In this document: positions 30,501-38,623 of the stretch, piece after piece
Layout: each line of letters begins with the position of its first letter
Position numbering within the stretch: position 1 is the stretch's first letter
The notes under the pieces: model-generated
Told to the model about the DNA's origin: nothing
What the model saw: the letters and a program-made list of their open reading frames with translations, nothing else
The model's database searches: none
Assembly: GCA_905620505.1 (NCBI GenBank)
Contig: CAJQTN010000024.1
Span: 1 to 47,754 of the forward strand
DNA: 47,754 nucleotides
Source: an uncultured Pelagibacteraceae bacterium
Lineage (GTDB): Bacteria; Pseudomonadota; Alphaproteobacteria; Pelagibacterales; Pelagibacteraceae
Direction of reading: 5' to 3'
Program-made: the position numbers and the translations under genes

Positions 30501-31689
30501 ATACCTGTTCAGCCACTTCTATGGTTGGAGCTTCACCGGGCCTTAAAATTCTATAAATGTCATTTAAAGCTTCACCTTTATCTATATTTTTTTCAACTTT
30601 TAAAGTTTCAAGTAAATAAGGTCCTTTATTAATAGGGTCTATATTAACAAGCTTAAAGGAATAGGTTTCGTTAAATATAATTTTTTCAAGCAACTCTTCA
30701 GTAATATCAAAACCAGACCTAATTATATACTCACCATTTTTTTCTTTTATATCTTGAGCAATATATTTTCCAATAATTTCACTGTTAGAGATAAGAATAT
30801 TGCCAAGTCCTTTTTCTTTTAATTTGTTTGCTATAATTAAATTTAGTTTTTCTCCTTTATCTAAAAATTTTTTTTTAGTTTTAGCGTCAATTAAATCATA
30901 GGGTAATTTTATAGGTCTTTTGAAATTCTCCGGGATAAACTTAGTGCTCCACATCTTGCTTTCTTTGATGTAGGTAAATTGATCTTGAGAATAATAAGTT
31001 TCAATCACTTGTTCTCTAGTAACTCCTAAGGCATAAAGTAAAGTTGTAATTGGAAGTTTTTTCTTCCTGTCAATTCTAAAATATAGAATGTCCTTCGGAT
31101 CAAATTCAAAATCTAACCAAGATCCTCTGCCGGGTATAATTCTACAGTTAAATAATAATTTTCCACTACTGTGCGTCTTTCCTTTGTCATGATCAAAGAA
31201 AACTCCTGGACTTCTGTGCATTTGATTTACAACAACTCTCTCAACACCATTTACTACGAAAGTTCCACTCGTAGTCATTAAAGGCAGTTCTCCAATAAAT
31301 ACTTCTTGTTCTTTTGCTGATAATATTTGTTTTGTATTTGTGTCTGGGTCTATATCGTAAACAACCAGTCTTAAGTTTGCTTTCAAGGAAGCGGAGTATG
31401 TTAAACTTCTCTGTTTGCATTCTAAAACATCAAATTTTGGCTTCTCTAACTTGTATGAAATATATTCTAATGTTGCCTTGTCACTACCGTCTTCAATTGG
31501 AAATATGCTATGAAAAGTTTTGTGAATTCCTCTAGTTAGTTCGTCATTATTTTCATGAAAAGATATTGAGCTTAAAAATTCATTATAAGAATTTTTTTGT
31601 ACCTCGATAAGATTTGGTATTTTTAAACCTTCAATTAACTTACCAAAGTTTTTTCGAATACTTTTTTTTTGAGTGAAAGATAAATTCAT
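27598..31689 (-). CDS. rpoB: RNA polymerase beta subunit
   Basis: The 1363-residue beta subunit forms the active-site cleft with beta'. The rifampicin-region block [18 protein letters not shown] and [19 protein letters not shown] is intact and of wild-type form. The C-terminal block [17 protein letters not shown] is also present. A 58-base gap separates it from rplL; this holds the 14-base palindrome AAGTTTTAAAACTT (31710-31723), which has no following T run. Confidence 0.98.
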   Translation of the reverse strand: MNLSFTQKKSIRKNFGKLIEGLKIPNLIEVQKNSYNEFLSSISFHENNDELTRGIHKTFHSIFPIEDGSDKATLEYISYKLEKPKFDVLECKQRSLTYSASLKANLRLVVYDIDPDTNTKQILSAKEQEVFIGELPLMTTSGTFVVNGVERVVVNQMHRSPGVFFDHDKGKTHSSGKLLFNCRIIPGRGSWLDFEFDPKDILYFRIDRKKKLPITTLLYALGVTREQVIETYYSQDQFTYIKESKMWSTKFIPENFKRPIKLPYDLIDAKTKKKFLDKGEKLNLIIANKLKEKGLGNILISNSEIIGKYIAQDIKEKNGEYIIRSGFDITEELLEKIIFNETYSFKLVNIDPINKGPYLLETLKVEKNIDKGEALNDIYRILRPGEAPTIEVAEQVFKNLYFNKERYDLSEVGRVKLNAKLNIERDIKDTVLYKEDILAIIQFMLDLRDGKGDVDDIDHLGNRRVRSVGELVENQFRIGLLRMERTVKEKMSTFLEIESAMPQDLVNAKPITTSLKDFFATSALSQFMDQTNPLSEITHKRRVSALGPGGLTRERAGFEVRDVHPTHYGRICPIETPEGPNIGLINSLATYCRVNKYGYIESPYKKIINGKVSKEVDYLSAIEEEKFTIAQANSPINPDGTLEEELVSCRHNLNFLLANRESVDYIDVSPKQLVSVAAALIPFLENDDANRALMGSNMMRQAVPLLKPESPLVGTGMESDVALDSGVTIVARRNGVVDKIDGKRIVVKATDVKDLSQSGVNIYNLSKFKRSNQNTCINQKPLVKVGDLIKTGDIIADGPATKLGELALGKNVTVAFMPWQGYNFEDSILISERCVTDDVFTSIHIEEYEAMARDTKLGAEEVTRDIPNVSEESLRNLDESGIVYVGAEVKPGDILVGKVTPKSETSSSPEEKLLRSIFGEKATDVRDSSLKLKSGGAGVVIDVRVFNRHGIEKDERSIAIERSEIELVQEDKLVEEEILNRNIKLRAIDLITNKKINKSYKTIDINTPIQDEQLKDLSLKDIWKLTFSEEQVSQNLLKLKKQFDEANEDIKLRFEDKVIKIKQGDDLLPTVMKVVKVFVAVKRRLMPGDKMAGRHGNKGVVSKIVPVQDMPYMANGKPVDIVLNPLGVPSRMNVGQILETHLGWACSELGDQIKEYLKNFDNTIEALKKKLKSIYGTEYYENVVSKLNKKELFELVENISNGVPIATPVFDGASTDNIKDMLNLSKLPNSGQTTLWDGLTGEKFDRPVTVGIIYMLKLNHLVEDKIHARSTGPYSLVTQQPLGGKAQMGGQRFGEMEVWALEAYGASYTLQEILTVKSDDVAGRTKVYETIVKGNNNFESGVPESFNVLIKEIRALGLNIELN

Positions 31690-31747
31690 TAATAATAAAA
31701 TTTTTAATAAAGTTTTAAAACTTCACTAAAAGGTAACTAAATTTTGT

Positions 31748-32110
31748 TTACTTTAATTCTACTTTTGCGCCAGCTGCTTCAAGCTTTGTCTTCATTTCTT
31801 CAGCATCTTTTTTCGAAACTCCAGCTTTAACTTCTTTAGGGGCAGCTTCAACTAAATCTTTTGCTTCTTTTAAACCCAAGCCAGTTATTGCTCTAACCTC
31901 TTTAATAACATTGATTTTTTTTTCTCCAAATGATGCAAGGAAAACTGTAAACTCAGATTTTTCCTCTCCAGCTGCTGCACCTGCTGCTGCTGGCGCTGCT
32001 GCCACTGCTGCGGATACACCCCATTTTTCTTCAAGTTGTTTTGATAATTCTGCTGCCTCGACAACAGTTAGCTTTGATAAATCTTCTATGATTTTATTTA
32101 AATCTGACAT
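31748..32110 (-). CDS. rplL: 50S ribosomal protein L7/L12
   Basis: Stalk protein that recruits translation GTPases. The 120 residues show an N-terminal dimerisation domain, an Ala-rich hinge (about residues 35-48) and the C-terminal domain with [20 protein letters not shown]. It follows rplJ by 15 bases. Confidence 0.97.
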   Translation of the reverse strand: MSDLNKIIEDLSKLTVVEAAELSKQLEEKWGVSAAVAAAPAAAGAAAGEEKSEFTVFLASFGEKKINVIKEVRAITGLGLKEAKDLVEAAPKEVKAGVSKKDAEEMKTKLEAAGAKVELK

Positions 32111-32125
32111 TTTTAATCCTGTAAA

Positions 32126-32638
32126 TTATTTTTTTATTTCTTCTGCGGGCGCTAAAATAGCCATTTTTTTGCTCTGCGCAAGTAAAATACCAATTATTTT
32201 TTGAGCTGAAGCATTTAAAATTCCTACAATATTAGACCTAGCTTCTTTTAATGTAGGTAAACTAGCTATTTTTGCTACTTCTGCTTCATCTATAATTTTA
32301 CCTTCCATAAAGCCAGCAATAATTTTTAGCTTATCGTTGCTTTTTGCAAACTTTGTCAAAATTCTTGCTGATAAAAAAGGATCGGAAGAAATGGCTGCGG
32401 CAGTTGGTCCTGTAAAGAACTTTTCAAGATCCTTACATACCGTTTCTTTAATGGCTAGTTTTGTAATTCTATTTTTAGTAATTTTAAATAAAATACCATT
32501 TTCTCTTAGTTCTTTTCGTAACTTATCTAATTGAACAACGTTTAAGCCTTGGTAATGAGTTATCATCACAGCTTCATTGGAAGAAAATATTTTCTTCATT
32601 TCTTCAATGTAGTTTTTTTTTGTATCTTTGTTCATCAT
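32126..32638 (-). CDS. rplJ: 50S ribosomal protein L10
   Basis: Base of the stalk, binding L7/L12 dimers through its C-terminal helix. The 170 residues include the VMITHYQGLNV strand, the KITKNRITKLAI segment and the FTGPTAAAISSDP loop. Two adjacent ATGs (32638 and 32635) are possible starts. The gap from rplA is only 2 bases, so the L10-binding leader known in E. coli is not present here. Confidence 0.96.
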   Translation of the reverse strand: MMNKDTKKNYIEEMKKIFSSNEAVMITHYQGLNVVQLDKLRKELRENGILFKITKNRITKLAIKETVCKDLEKFFTGPTAAAISSDPFLSARILTKFAKSNDKLKIIAGFMEGKIIDEAEVAKIASLPTLKEARSNIVGILNASAQKIIGILLAQSKKMAILAPAEEIKK

Positions 32639-32640
32639 AA

Positions 32641-33336
32641 TTAGATTCCCTTGCTACTAACCTTGTGTGAAACACCCATGGTAGAAGTAACATATATATT
32701 TTTAATAAACTCATTTTTAATAGCGTCTGGTTTTTCTTTTTTAATAAAATCAATCAGATGTTTTAAGTTGTTTACCAAATCTTCAGAAGAGAAACTTTTT
32801 CTTCCTATTGATGTTCCTATATTACCGTCCTTGTCATGTTTTATTTCAATTAAACCGTTCTTTATATCTTGAACAGACTTTTTTATATTCGTTGAAACAG
32901 TCCCAAGTTTAGGGTTGGGCATTAAACCTTTTGGTCCTAGAATTTTACCATGTTTACCAATTTTCCCCATCATGCCAGGTGTACAAATTAATTTATCAAA
33001 TTCAAATTTACCAGATGAAATTTTTTCAATTAAATCTTCAGCTCCAACTATGTCTGCTCCACATTTTTTTGCTTCTTCGGTTTTGTCTGGTTCACATAGA
33101 ACAGCAACTTTTAGTTTTTTGCCTGTGCCAGCAGGTAGTTGCGTAACTGTTCTTAGGTTGAAATCACCTCCTTTAGATTGTTTAAGTCCAATACGGATAG
33201 AAACATCGATTGACTCGTCGAATTTTGCTGTTGAATTTTTCTTAACTAGTTCTAAAATTTGATTTAGATCAGCTGACTTAAAATCTTTTGTTTTTTTTTT
33301 TAGCTCGATGTATCTTTTTGAATTTTTTTTCATCAA
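32641..33336 (-). CDS. rplA: 50S ribosomal protein L1
   Basis: Stalk protein of the E site. The 231 residues include the [14 protein letters not shown] opening of domain I, the [21 protein letters not shown] block, and the C-terminal [11 protein letters not shown]-x-x-x-DK. The start overlaps the rplK stop by 4 bases (ATGA, with a second ATG immediately after). Confidence 0.97.
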   Translation of the reverse strand: MMKKNSKRYIELKKKTKDFKSADLNQILELVKKNSTAKFDESIDVSIRIGLKQSKGGDFNLRTVTQLPAGTGKKLKVAVLCEPDKTEEAKKCGADIVGAEDLIEKISSGKFEFDKLICTPGMMGKIGKHGKILGPKGLMPNPKLGTVSTNIKKSVQDIKNGLIEIKHDKDGNIGTSIGRKSFSSEDLVNNLKHLIDFIKKEKPDAIKNEFIKNIYVTSTMGVSHKVSSKGI

Positions 33337-33758
33337 TCTTTTACCTCAATACCCATTGATCTTGCAGATCCACAAATGATTTTTGTAGCTTGTTTAATGT
33401 CAAATGCATTTAGATCTTGCATTTTGGCCTTTGCTATTTCTTCTGCTTGTTTTATTGTAATAGAGCCTGCTACAGTTCTTCCTGGTTCTTTCGAACCACC
33501 CTTAAGTTTTGCCGCTTCTTTTATATAATGTGAAGCTGGGGGTGTTTTAATAATAAAATCAAATTTTTTATCTTTATATACTGTAATCACAACTGGGATA
33601 GGTTGACCCATCATTGATTTTGTTTTTTCGTTAAAAGATTTACAAAATTCCATAATATTTACTCCGCGTTGACCTAAGGCGGGTCCCACAGGAGGTGCTG
33701 GATTAGCTTGACCGCCTTTAATTTGTAATTTTATCAAACCTGCTATTTCTTTTGCCAT
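33333..33758 (-). CDS. rplK: 50S ribosomal protein L11
   Basis: GTPase-centre protein and partner of RelA activation. The 141 residues contain [25 protein letters not shown] in segments, including the Pro-rich linker, and the [13 protein letters not shown] segment. It begins one base after nusG, so the classical L1 autoregulatory leader before rplK is absent. Confidence 0.97.
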   Translation of the reverse strand: MAKEIAGLIKLQIKGGQANPAPPVGPALGQRGVNIMEFCKSFNEKTKSMMGQPIPVVITVYKDKKFDFIIKTPPASHYIKEAAKLKGGSKEPGRTVAGSITIKQAEEIAKAKMQDLNAFDIKQATKIICGSARSMGIEVKD

Positions 33759-33759
33759 A

Positions 33760-34284
33760 TTAATTTTTTTCCACTTGGTTATACTCTAAATCTACTGGTG
33801 TAGCTCTTCCAAAAATAGAAACAGAAACTTTTAATCTTGATTTCTCTTCGTCTATTTCTTCCACTAAACCGTTAAAAGAAGCAAAAGGACCATCGCATAC
33901 TTTTACTTTTTCACCAATTTCAAAACTTATACCACTTTTTTGATTAATTGCACTTTCAGAAACCGATCCTAAAATTCTTTCTATTTCCTTATCAGATATA
34001 GGAGTTGGTTTGTCTCCTGAGCCTAAAAAACCACTAACTTTTTGAATATTTTTTATTAAATGAAAAACTTCTTTCGTTAAATCGAACTGGGCTAAAATAT
34101 AGCCAGGAAAATATTTTTTTTGTTTTTTTGTTCTTTTCCCCTTCTTAACTTCAGTTACTTCTTGGGTTGGAACAAGAATTTCTCCTACGTGAGCTTCTAA
34201 TTTACTTTTAGTTAAAACATCCCTTATAGATTCTACCACTTTCTTTTCAAATCCGGAGTATGCTTGAACAATATACCAATTCAT
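33760..34284 (-). CDS. nusG: Transcription elongation/termination factor NusG
   Basis: Binds RNA polymerase and links it to Rho or the ribosome. The 174 residues have the NGN domain (W-Y-I-V-Q-A-Y-S-G-x-E near the start, [10 protein letters not shown] around residue 78) and a C-terminal KOW domain with the [18 protein letters not shown] segment. It lies 2 bases after secE, the standard neighbour. Confidence 0.97.
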   Translation of the reverse strand: MNWYIVQAYSGFEKKVVESIRDVLTKSKLEAHVGEILVPTQEVTEVKKGKRTKKQKKYFPGYILAQFDLTKEVFHLIKNIQKVSGFLGSGDKPTPISDKEIERILGSVSESAINQKSGISFEIGEKVKVCDGPFASFNGLVEEIDEEKSRLKVSVSIFGRATPVDLEYNQVEKN

Positions 34285-34286
34285 AT

Positions 34287-34478
34287 TTAAAAACTTATTG
34301 TTAAAACTAAATTAAGCAAAAATCTTAATATTTGGTCTAAAATAAGAAAAAAAATTGCTGCAATAGAAGCAAGACCGAATACCATAAGACCGCCTGTTAA
34401 AGTGTCTTTTTTTGTAGGCCAGGTAACCCTGAAGGCTTCTTGCTTAACTTCTTGGATAAATTTTAAAGGATTTTTCAT
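34287..34478 (-). CDS. secE: Preprotein translocase subunit SecE
   Basis: Clamp of the SecY pore. The 63-residue single-span form has an amphipathic segment with VTWPTKK at about residues 18-24, followed by one hydrophobic helix (about 31-58). It starts 19 bases after the encoded CCA end of tRNA-Trp, with no visible Shine-Dalgarno in that spacer. Confidence 0.95.
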   Translation of the reverse strand: MKNPLKFIQEVKQEAFRVTWPTKKDTLTGGLMVFGLASIAAIFFLILDQILRFLLNLVLTISF

Positions 34479-34497
34479 ATTTTGTTTATAGTTTTTT

Positions 34498-34573
34498 TGG
34501 CAGGAGCGGAGGGACTCGAACCCACAACCTCCGGTTTTGGAGACCGGCGCTCTACCAATTGAACTACGCTCCT
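34498..34573 (-). tRNA. tRNA-Trp (anticodon CCA)
   Basis: The cloverleaf is complete. The 7-base acceptor AGGAGCG pairs with CGCTCCT, the D arm has GTTCAATTGGTAGAGC, the anticodon loop CTCCAAA reads CCA, the T loop is TTCGAGT, and the discriminator is G. The CCA end is encoded. It begins 6 bases after the tuf stop and is followed by secE. Confidence 0.97.
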
Positions 34574-34579
34574 AAGCGT

Positions 34580-35776
34580 TTACTTTAAAATTTTAGTTAC
34601 TACTCCAGCTCCAACTGTTTTACCACCTTCACGAATAGCAAAATTCAAATTATCATTCATCGCTATTGGAGTAATTAATTTTACAGTAAATTTTCCATCA
34701 TCACCGGGCATAACCATCTCTGTACCAGTGGGTAATGTTACCTCGCCAGTAACGTCCGTTGTTCTAAAATAAAACTGAGGTCTATACTTTGTGAAGAAAG
34801 GTGTGTGTCTTCCACCTTCGTCTTTTTTCAAAATATAAGCTTGGGCTTCAAATTCAGTGTGAGGAGTAATAGATCCAGCCTTACAGAGTACTTGACCTCT
34901 CTCAACGTCTTCTCTTTCAACACCTCTTAAAAGAATTCCAACGTTGTCTCCTGCTTCACCGCTATCAAGAAGTTTTCTAAACATCTCAACGCCAGTACAA
35001 ACTGATTTTTTAGTATCTCTGATACCTACGATTTCTATTTCTTCTCCAACTTTAATAACACCTGCTTCAATTCTTCCTGTAACAACTGTTCCACGGCCTG
35101 AGATAGAGAAAACATCTTCTACCGGCATTAGGAATGGTTTGTCTTTTGGTCGGTCAGGTTGAGGAATGAAAGTATCAACTGCTTTCATTAATTCTAGAAT
35201 TGCATTTTTTCCAATTTCATCATCCTTGCCCTCTACTGCGCTTAGAGCTGAACCTTTGATGATTGGTGTTTTATCCCCAGGGTATTTATAAGAAGTTAAA
35301 AGTTCTCTAATTTCTTCCTCAACAAGTTCTAATAGTTCTGTATCTTTAACTGTATCAACTTTGTTTAGGAAAACTACAATTGATGGAACACCAACTTGAC
35401 GAGCTAAAAGAATATGCTCTCTTGTTTGTGGCATAGGACCGTCAGCTGCATTAACAACTAAAATTGCTCCGTCCATTTGTGCTGCACCCGTAATCATATT
35501 TTTTACGTAGTCAGCGTGACCTGGACAATCGACATGGGCATAGTGTCTGTTAGGAGTTTCATACTCAACGTGAGCAGTGGAAATAGTAATACCTCTTTCT
35601 TTTTCCTCAGGTGCTTTGTCTATTTGATCGTAAGCAGTAAAATTTGCTGAAGATCCCTCAGCTGTAGATAATACTTTTGTGATTGCTGCTGTTAAAGTAG
35701 TTTTACCGTGATCCACGTGTCCGATTGTTCCAATGTTACAATGCGGTTTATTTCGTACGAATTTTTCTTTTGACAT
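34580..35776 (-). CDS. tuf: Elongation factor Tu
   Basis: Delivers aminoacyl-tRNA to the ribosome. The 398 residues have GHVDHGKT at 19-26, DCPGH at 83-87 and NKVD at 138-141, with intact domains II and III. An in-frame ATG at 35872 would read back into tRNA-Gly; the ATG at 35776 gives the conserved MSKEKF start and has an AAGGA Shine-Dalgarno. It lies between tRNA-Gly and tRNA-Trp, as in tufB-type clusters. No second copy lies beside fusA. Confidence 0.98.
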   Translation of the reverse strand: MSKEKFVRNKPHCNIGTIGHVDHGKTTLTAAITKVLSTAEGSSANFTAYDQIDKAPEEKERGITISTAHVEYETPNRHYAHVDCPGHADYVKNMITGAAQMDGAILVVNAADGPMPQTREHILLARQVGVPSIVVFLNKVDTVKDTELLELVEEEIRELLTSYKYPGDKTPIIKGSALSAVEGKDDEIGKNAILELMKAVDTFIPQPDRPKDKPFLMPVEDVFSISGRGTVVTGRIEAGVIKVGEEIEIVGIRDTKKSVCTGVEMFRKLLDSGEAGDNVGILLRGVEREDVERGQVLCKAGSITPHTEFEAQAYILKKDEGGRHTPFFTKYRPQFYFRTTDVTGEVTLPTGTEMVMPGDDGKFTVKLITPIAMNDNLNFAIREGGKTVGAGVVTKILK

Positions 35777-35820
35777 TTTTTTTCCTTTTTCTTTTATATT
35801 TATAATTAACTTAAAATTCT

Positions 35821-35894
35821 TGGAGCGGGTAAAGGGAATCGAACCCTTACATCCAGCTTGGAAGGCTAGCATTCTACCATTGAATCACACCCGC
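35821..35894 (-). tRNA. tRNA-Gly (anticodon TCC)
   Basis: The acceptor GCGGGTG pairs with TACCCGC (one G-T pair), the anticodon loop CTTCCAA reads TCC, the T loop is TTCGATT, the discriminator is T, and CCA is encoded. It lies 48 bases after tRNA-Tyr and 44 bases before tuf. Confidence 0.97.
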
Positions 35895-35942
35895 ATTATC
35901 CAACCTATTACGCTCTCTCATTATTAAATTCAACTTTAAGTT

Positions 35943-36028
35943 TGGTGGAGGGGGAAAGATTCGAACTTTCGAAGCCCGAAGGCAACGGGTTTACAGCCCG
36001 CCCCATTTGACCGCTTTGGTACCCCTCC
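35943..36028 (-). tRNA. tRNA-Tyr (anticodon GTA)
   Basis: A class II tRNA with a long variable arm (GCCTTCGGGC hairpin). The acceptor GGAGGGG pairs with CCCCTCC, the anticodon loop CTGTAAA reads GTA, the discriminator is A, and CCA is encoded. It heads the tRNA-tuf-secE cluster. Confidence 0.97.
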
Positions 36029-36082
36029 TTAACACTTAAATTGGGATACCCATTAACTTAAAAAGTATTTAACAACAAGCGT

Positions 36083-36111
36083 TTTATAAGCATCTTGGTA
36101 TTCAAATGCAA
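36083..36111 (-). promoter_or_regulatory. Candidate promoter of the tRNA-Tyr/tRNA-Gly/tuf unit
   Basis: On the minus strand, TTGCAT (36111-36106) and TATAAA (36088-36083) are 17 bases apart, giving a start about 45-50 bases before tRNA-Tyr. The -10 matches five of six positions and the -35 matches three. It sits in the only divergent gap (136 bases) before the plus-strand rlmB. Confidence 0.5.
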
Positions 36112-36164
36112 TAAATCATTTTACGTTAAAATATGCTAATTACTTAGAAAATGAGCAAAAAATT

Positions 36165-36914
36165 ATGAAAAAAACAACTTTTTTAATAGTAGGTAAACAT
36201 GCGGTTGCGGAAGCATTAAAAAACCCAAAAAGGAAAATAGAGAAAGTATTCGTAACTGAGGACGCTCAAAAAAACCTAAATAGAGCAAATCAATCTTTAA
36301 ATTTATTTAAAAATATTCATGTTTTTTATAAATCTAGAAGAGAGCTAGATAATCTTTGCGGGAGAGATGAAATTGCACATCAAGGACTTGTTGCTGAAGT
36401 TGAGCAATTAGAAGATCTAACATTAAAAGACTTCATAAAAGAGACCGATAAAAAAAATATAAATTTTTTAGCTTTAGAAGAGGTAACAGATGCAAGAAAT
36501 ATTGGATCAATTATAAGATCTGCTGCATCGTTTAATATTGATGGTATAATTGTCAAAGACAGATCTTTTCCTTCTAAAAGTAAACTTCTTTACAGAAGCG
36601 CAAGCGGTGGTGCGGAACACATGGTGATTTTTAAAGAGTCAAACATCAATACATCGTTAAAATACTTAAAATCTCAAAATTTTTGGGTTAGTGCATTTGA
36701 TGTATCTGGTAAGAAAGATTTTACAAAGCATAACTGGGAAGGTAGAAATGTTTTGTTGTTTGGCTCCGAGGGATTTGGACTAAGAAGTCAGACTTTAAAA
36801 CATTCAGACTTCCAATTCAAGGTTAGCATTAGTAAAAAAGTCGAAAGTCTAAATATATCGAATACTGTTGCTATAGTTTGTCACTATATAAATTATAAAA
36901 TAAATAAAAAATAA
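36165..36914 (+). CDS. rlmB: RlmB/TrmH-family rRNA 2'-O-methyltransferase
   Basis: SPOUT methyltransferase that, in the RlmB group, methylates a guanosine ribose in 23S rRNA. The 249 residues show the substrate-binding domain (about 1-80, with HQGLVAEV), then the three SpoU motifs: TDARNIGSIIRSA at 108-120, LFGSEGFGLR near residue 197, and ESLNISNTVAI near residue 228, which form the knotted SAM site. The target is inferred from family resemblance. A five-codon mini-ORF (36151-36168) overlaps its start by 4 bases. Confidence 0.88.
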   Translation: MKKTTFLIVGKHAVAEALKNPKRKIEKVFVTEDAQKNLNRANQSLNLFKNIHVFYKSRRELDNLCGRDEIAHQGLVAEVEQLEDLTLKDFIKETDKKNINFLALEEVTDARNIGSIIRSAASFNIDGIIVKDRSFPSKSKLLYRSASGGAEHMVIFKESNINTSLKYLKSQNFWVSAFDVSGKKDFTKHNWEGRNVLLFGSEGFGLRSQTLKHSDFQFKVSISKKVESLNISNTVAIVCHYINYKINKK

Positions 36915-36918
36915 TAAA

Positions 36919-38235
36919 ATGTTGACTTTAAATGAAAGAAGAATTTTTTTATTTCTTATAGCTATAATTTACACATCTTATTTCTTGGGCTTTTATTTAA
37001 ATGAAAATTCGATAGGCTCTGGTGGCCCTAACGGTGATTTGAGCTGGATGTGGGATAATTTTGAATTATTTAAAAATAACAGTTTGATTCAAGCTATTAA
37101 TCACAAAGATTTTTTTGGAAATAGATCACCACTACTCTACATAATAAATATTATATTTAATCCGTTTATAAATGATGTTTACTTTTATAGGTTAAGTATA
37201 ACTTTATTTTCTTTAATTGCACCGATTGTTTTTTATTCCTGTTTGAAAAAAAAATATAAAAATATTGACAAAGAGATATTGTTATTAATTTCTTCATTAA
37301 TTCTTCTTAGCCCCTTTTACAGAACGACAGCTTTCTGGGGAATGGAAATAAATTATGGTATAATCACAGCACTTATTACTTTAAATTATTTTATTTCAAT
37401 AAGTCAAAGTAATGAAAATTATTCTCTAAAGAATATTTTCCTTCTAATCTTTTTTAGCTCCCTTGCAGTTTATTTTGATCAAAAATTAGTAATTATACCA
37501 ATCCTTGTGTTTATAAAAATAATATTAAAAAAAAAACATCTAAAAATTAAAATAACAACAGCCGTGATGTATTTTATATTTGCACTTCCATATTTATATC
37601 TATTTTATATATGGGGTGGAATTGTCCCAACCTCAACACAGATGGCTAACCCGAACACTATTACAAACATAATTAGAGTAAATAGTCTTTACTTTTATCA
37701 TTTAGGCTATGCTTCTACGATAATTGCCTTTTACTTTTTTCCATTCTTATTCATGAGAGAAAAAAGCTTTTTTGTAACTATAAAAGAATTTTTTTCAAAA
37801 AAAATTAATTATTTACACTTGTTAATACCATTATTGTATATTTTTTTTATAATTTTAAATTATAGTTTTAAATATTATACAGTTGATAATTACTGGATTG
37901 GTTTAGGTCTGGTTCACAAAATCTCATTATTTTTATTCTCAAGTATTACAAGTCAAGAAATATTTACTTATGTTTCGTTTTGCTTTTCTTGGTTAATAAT
38001 TGTTTTATTTTTAGATAATAAAATTTACAATATGTTAATTTTATTTTTCTTTTTTTTTATTGCTCTATTAGTATGGCCTTTAATGCAAGAATATTTTGAT
38101 CCCATCATAGTAATTTTTGCCTTATTGGTATTTAAAACAAAATTAAAATTTAATTACAAAAATACTTTATTTTTATTTTTTTATTTCTCAACGTTCTTAA
38201 TCGCCTCTAATATTTATTATTCAAATATAATTTGA
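36919..38235 (+). CDS. Multi-span membrane protein, GT-C glycosyltransferase-like
   Basis: I do not recognise a precise family. The 438 residues form about ten or more hydrophobic segments. The first helix (about 9-27) is followed by an extracytoplasmic loop with Asp40 and Asp46 in NGDLSWMWD. A second-helix region with RSPLLYIIN and then a Y-R-L segment follows. This layout resembles GT-C enzymes of the ArnT/PMT type, which use lipid-linked sugars and a first-loop acidic motif, but similarity by eye is weak. It lies 4 bases after rlmB and would be co-transcribed. Extremely A/T- and aromatic-rich. Confidence 0.6.
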   Translation: MLTLNERRIFLFLIAIIYTSYFLGFYLNENSIGSGGPNGDLSWMWDNFELFKNNSLIQAINHKDFFGNRSPLLYIINIIFNPFINDVYFYRLSITLFSLIAPIVFYSCLKKKYKNIDKEILLLISSLILLSPFYRTTAFWGMEINYGIITALITLNYFISISQSNENYSLKNIFLLIFFSSLAVYFDQKLVIIPILVFIKIILKKKHLKIKITTAVMYFIFALPYLYLFYIWGGIVPTSTQMANPNTITNIIRVNSLYFYHLGYASTIIAFYFFPFLFMREKSFFVTIKEFFSKKINYLHLLIPLLYIFFIILNYSFKYYTVDNYWIGLGLVHKISLFLFSSITSQEIFTYVSFCFSWLIIVLFLDNKIYNMLILFFFFFIALLVWPLMQEYFDPIIVIFALLVFKTKLKFNYKNTLFLFFYFSTFLIASNIYYSNII

Positions 38236-38271
38236 AAATATTTAATTATAAAAACCACCTACTTACTGGGC

Positions 38272-38292
38272 AAAATTATTATAATTTTTTTT
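38272..38292 (+). terminator. Possible weak terminator after the GT-C-like gene
   Basis: AAAATT and AATTTT flank a 5-base loop, and the stem runs into a T tract. The stem is made only of A-T pairs, so intrinsic termination would be weak. It lies 37 bases after the stop codon. Confidence 0.3.
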
Positions 38293-38516
38293 CATTTTTA
38301 TTGTATTTTAAAGTTATTTATCACTTTAGAGATTGCGTACAATCTCCATAAAAAAATATGACTTGTTTTAGAACTGTCTATCAATTTCTTCATTCTGCCT
38401 ACGTCAAAGAATTTAGCTAAGTCCTTGCAATAAATTGATCTTTTAAAATTATTCACTAATTTCTGTATATTCAAGCAAGCATCAAGTCGAAATGGGGCTT
38501 GAATGAAATAGAGTTT

Positions 38517-38522
38517 TATAAT
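38517..38522 (+). promoter_or_regulatory. -10 element of the tRNA-Thr promoter
   Basis: A perfect TATAAT lies 14 bases before the mature tRNA 5' end, followed by a G+C-containing CTCGCG discriminator region. No normal -35 box is present at 16-18 bases. Instead the right arm of an 8-base inverted repeat (38497-38504) ends 12 bases upstream. Confidence 0.5.
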
Positions 38523-38536
38523 ATTAACTCGCGTAA

Positions 38537-38612
38537 GCCCCTTTAGCTCATTTGGTAGAGCAACTGATTTGTAATCAGTAGGTGGTCTGTTCGAATCGGA
38601 CAAGGGGCACCA
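38537..38612 (+). tRNA. tRNA-Thr (anticodon TGT)
   Basis: The acceptor GCCCCTT pairs with AAGGGGC, the D arm has GCTCATTTGGTAGAGC, the anticodon loop TTTGTAA reads TGT, the T arm is TTCGAAT, the discriminator is A, and CCA is encoded. The minus-strand reading of this gene gives a spurious protein start, which I ignored. Confidence 0.97.
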
Positions 38613-38623
38613 CAAAGTAAGTT

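Larger units (their letters stand above)
38236..38536. other. Stretch without a firm gene between the GT-C-like gene and tRNA-Thr
   Basis: No intact gene is supported. On the minus strand a frame stays open from tRNA-Thr down to 38298. Its lower part (FFDVGRMKKLID and then FLWRL followed by NNF) faintly resembles the C-terminus of asparagine synthases, suggesting a decayed remnant. The region also has a perfect 7-base hairpin GAGATTG-CGTA-CAATCTC (38329-38346) without a T run, and an 8-base dyad ATTCAAGC/GCTTGAAT (38469-38504). Confidence 0.35.

Noticed and set aside
31710-31723. Palindrome AAGTTTTAAAACTT between rplL and rpoB as an attenuator
   Set aside because: The stem is short and A/T-rich and is not followed by a T run; chance is likely in this composition.
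32915-33262. Plus-strand frames of over 100 codons opposite rplA, rpoB, fusA, rpoA and others
   Set aside because: They are antisense shadows of highly conserved genes and show no family features.
35777-35872. Longer tuf start at 35872
   Set aside because: It lies inside tRNA-Gly, and the extra 32 residues are not found in EF-Tu.
38329-38346. Hairpin GAGATTG-CGTA-CAATCTC as a terminator
   Set aside because: No T tract follows on either strand; it stays only as part of the described gap.
38298-38615. Minus-strand frame of 105 codons starting in tRNA-Thr
   Set aside because: Its first 25 or so residues are the antisense reading of tRNA-Thr, so it is not a gene as called. Only the lower part was kept, as a possible remnant.
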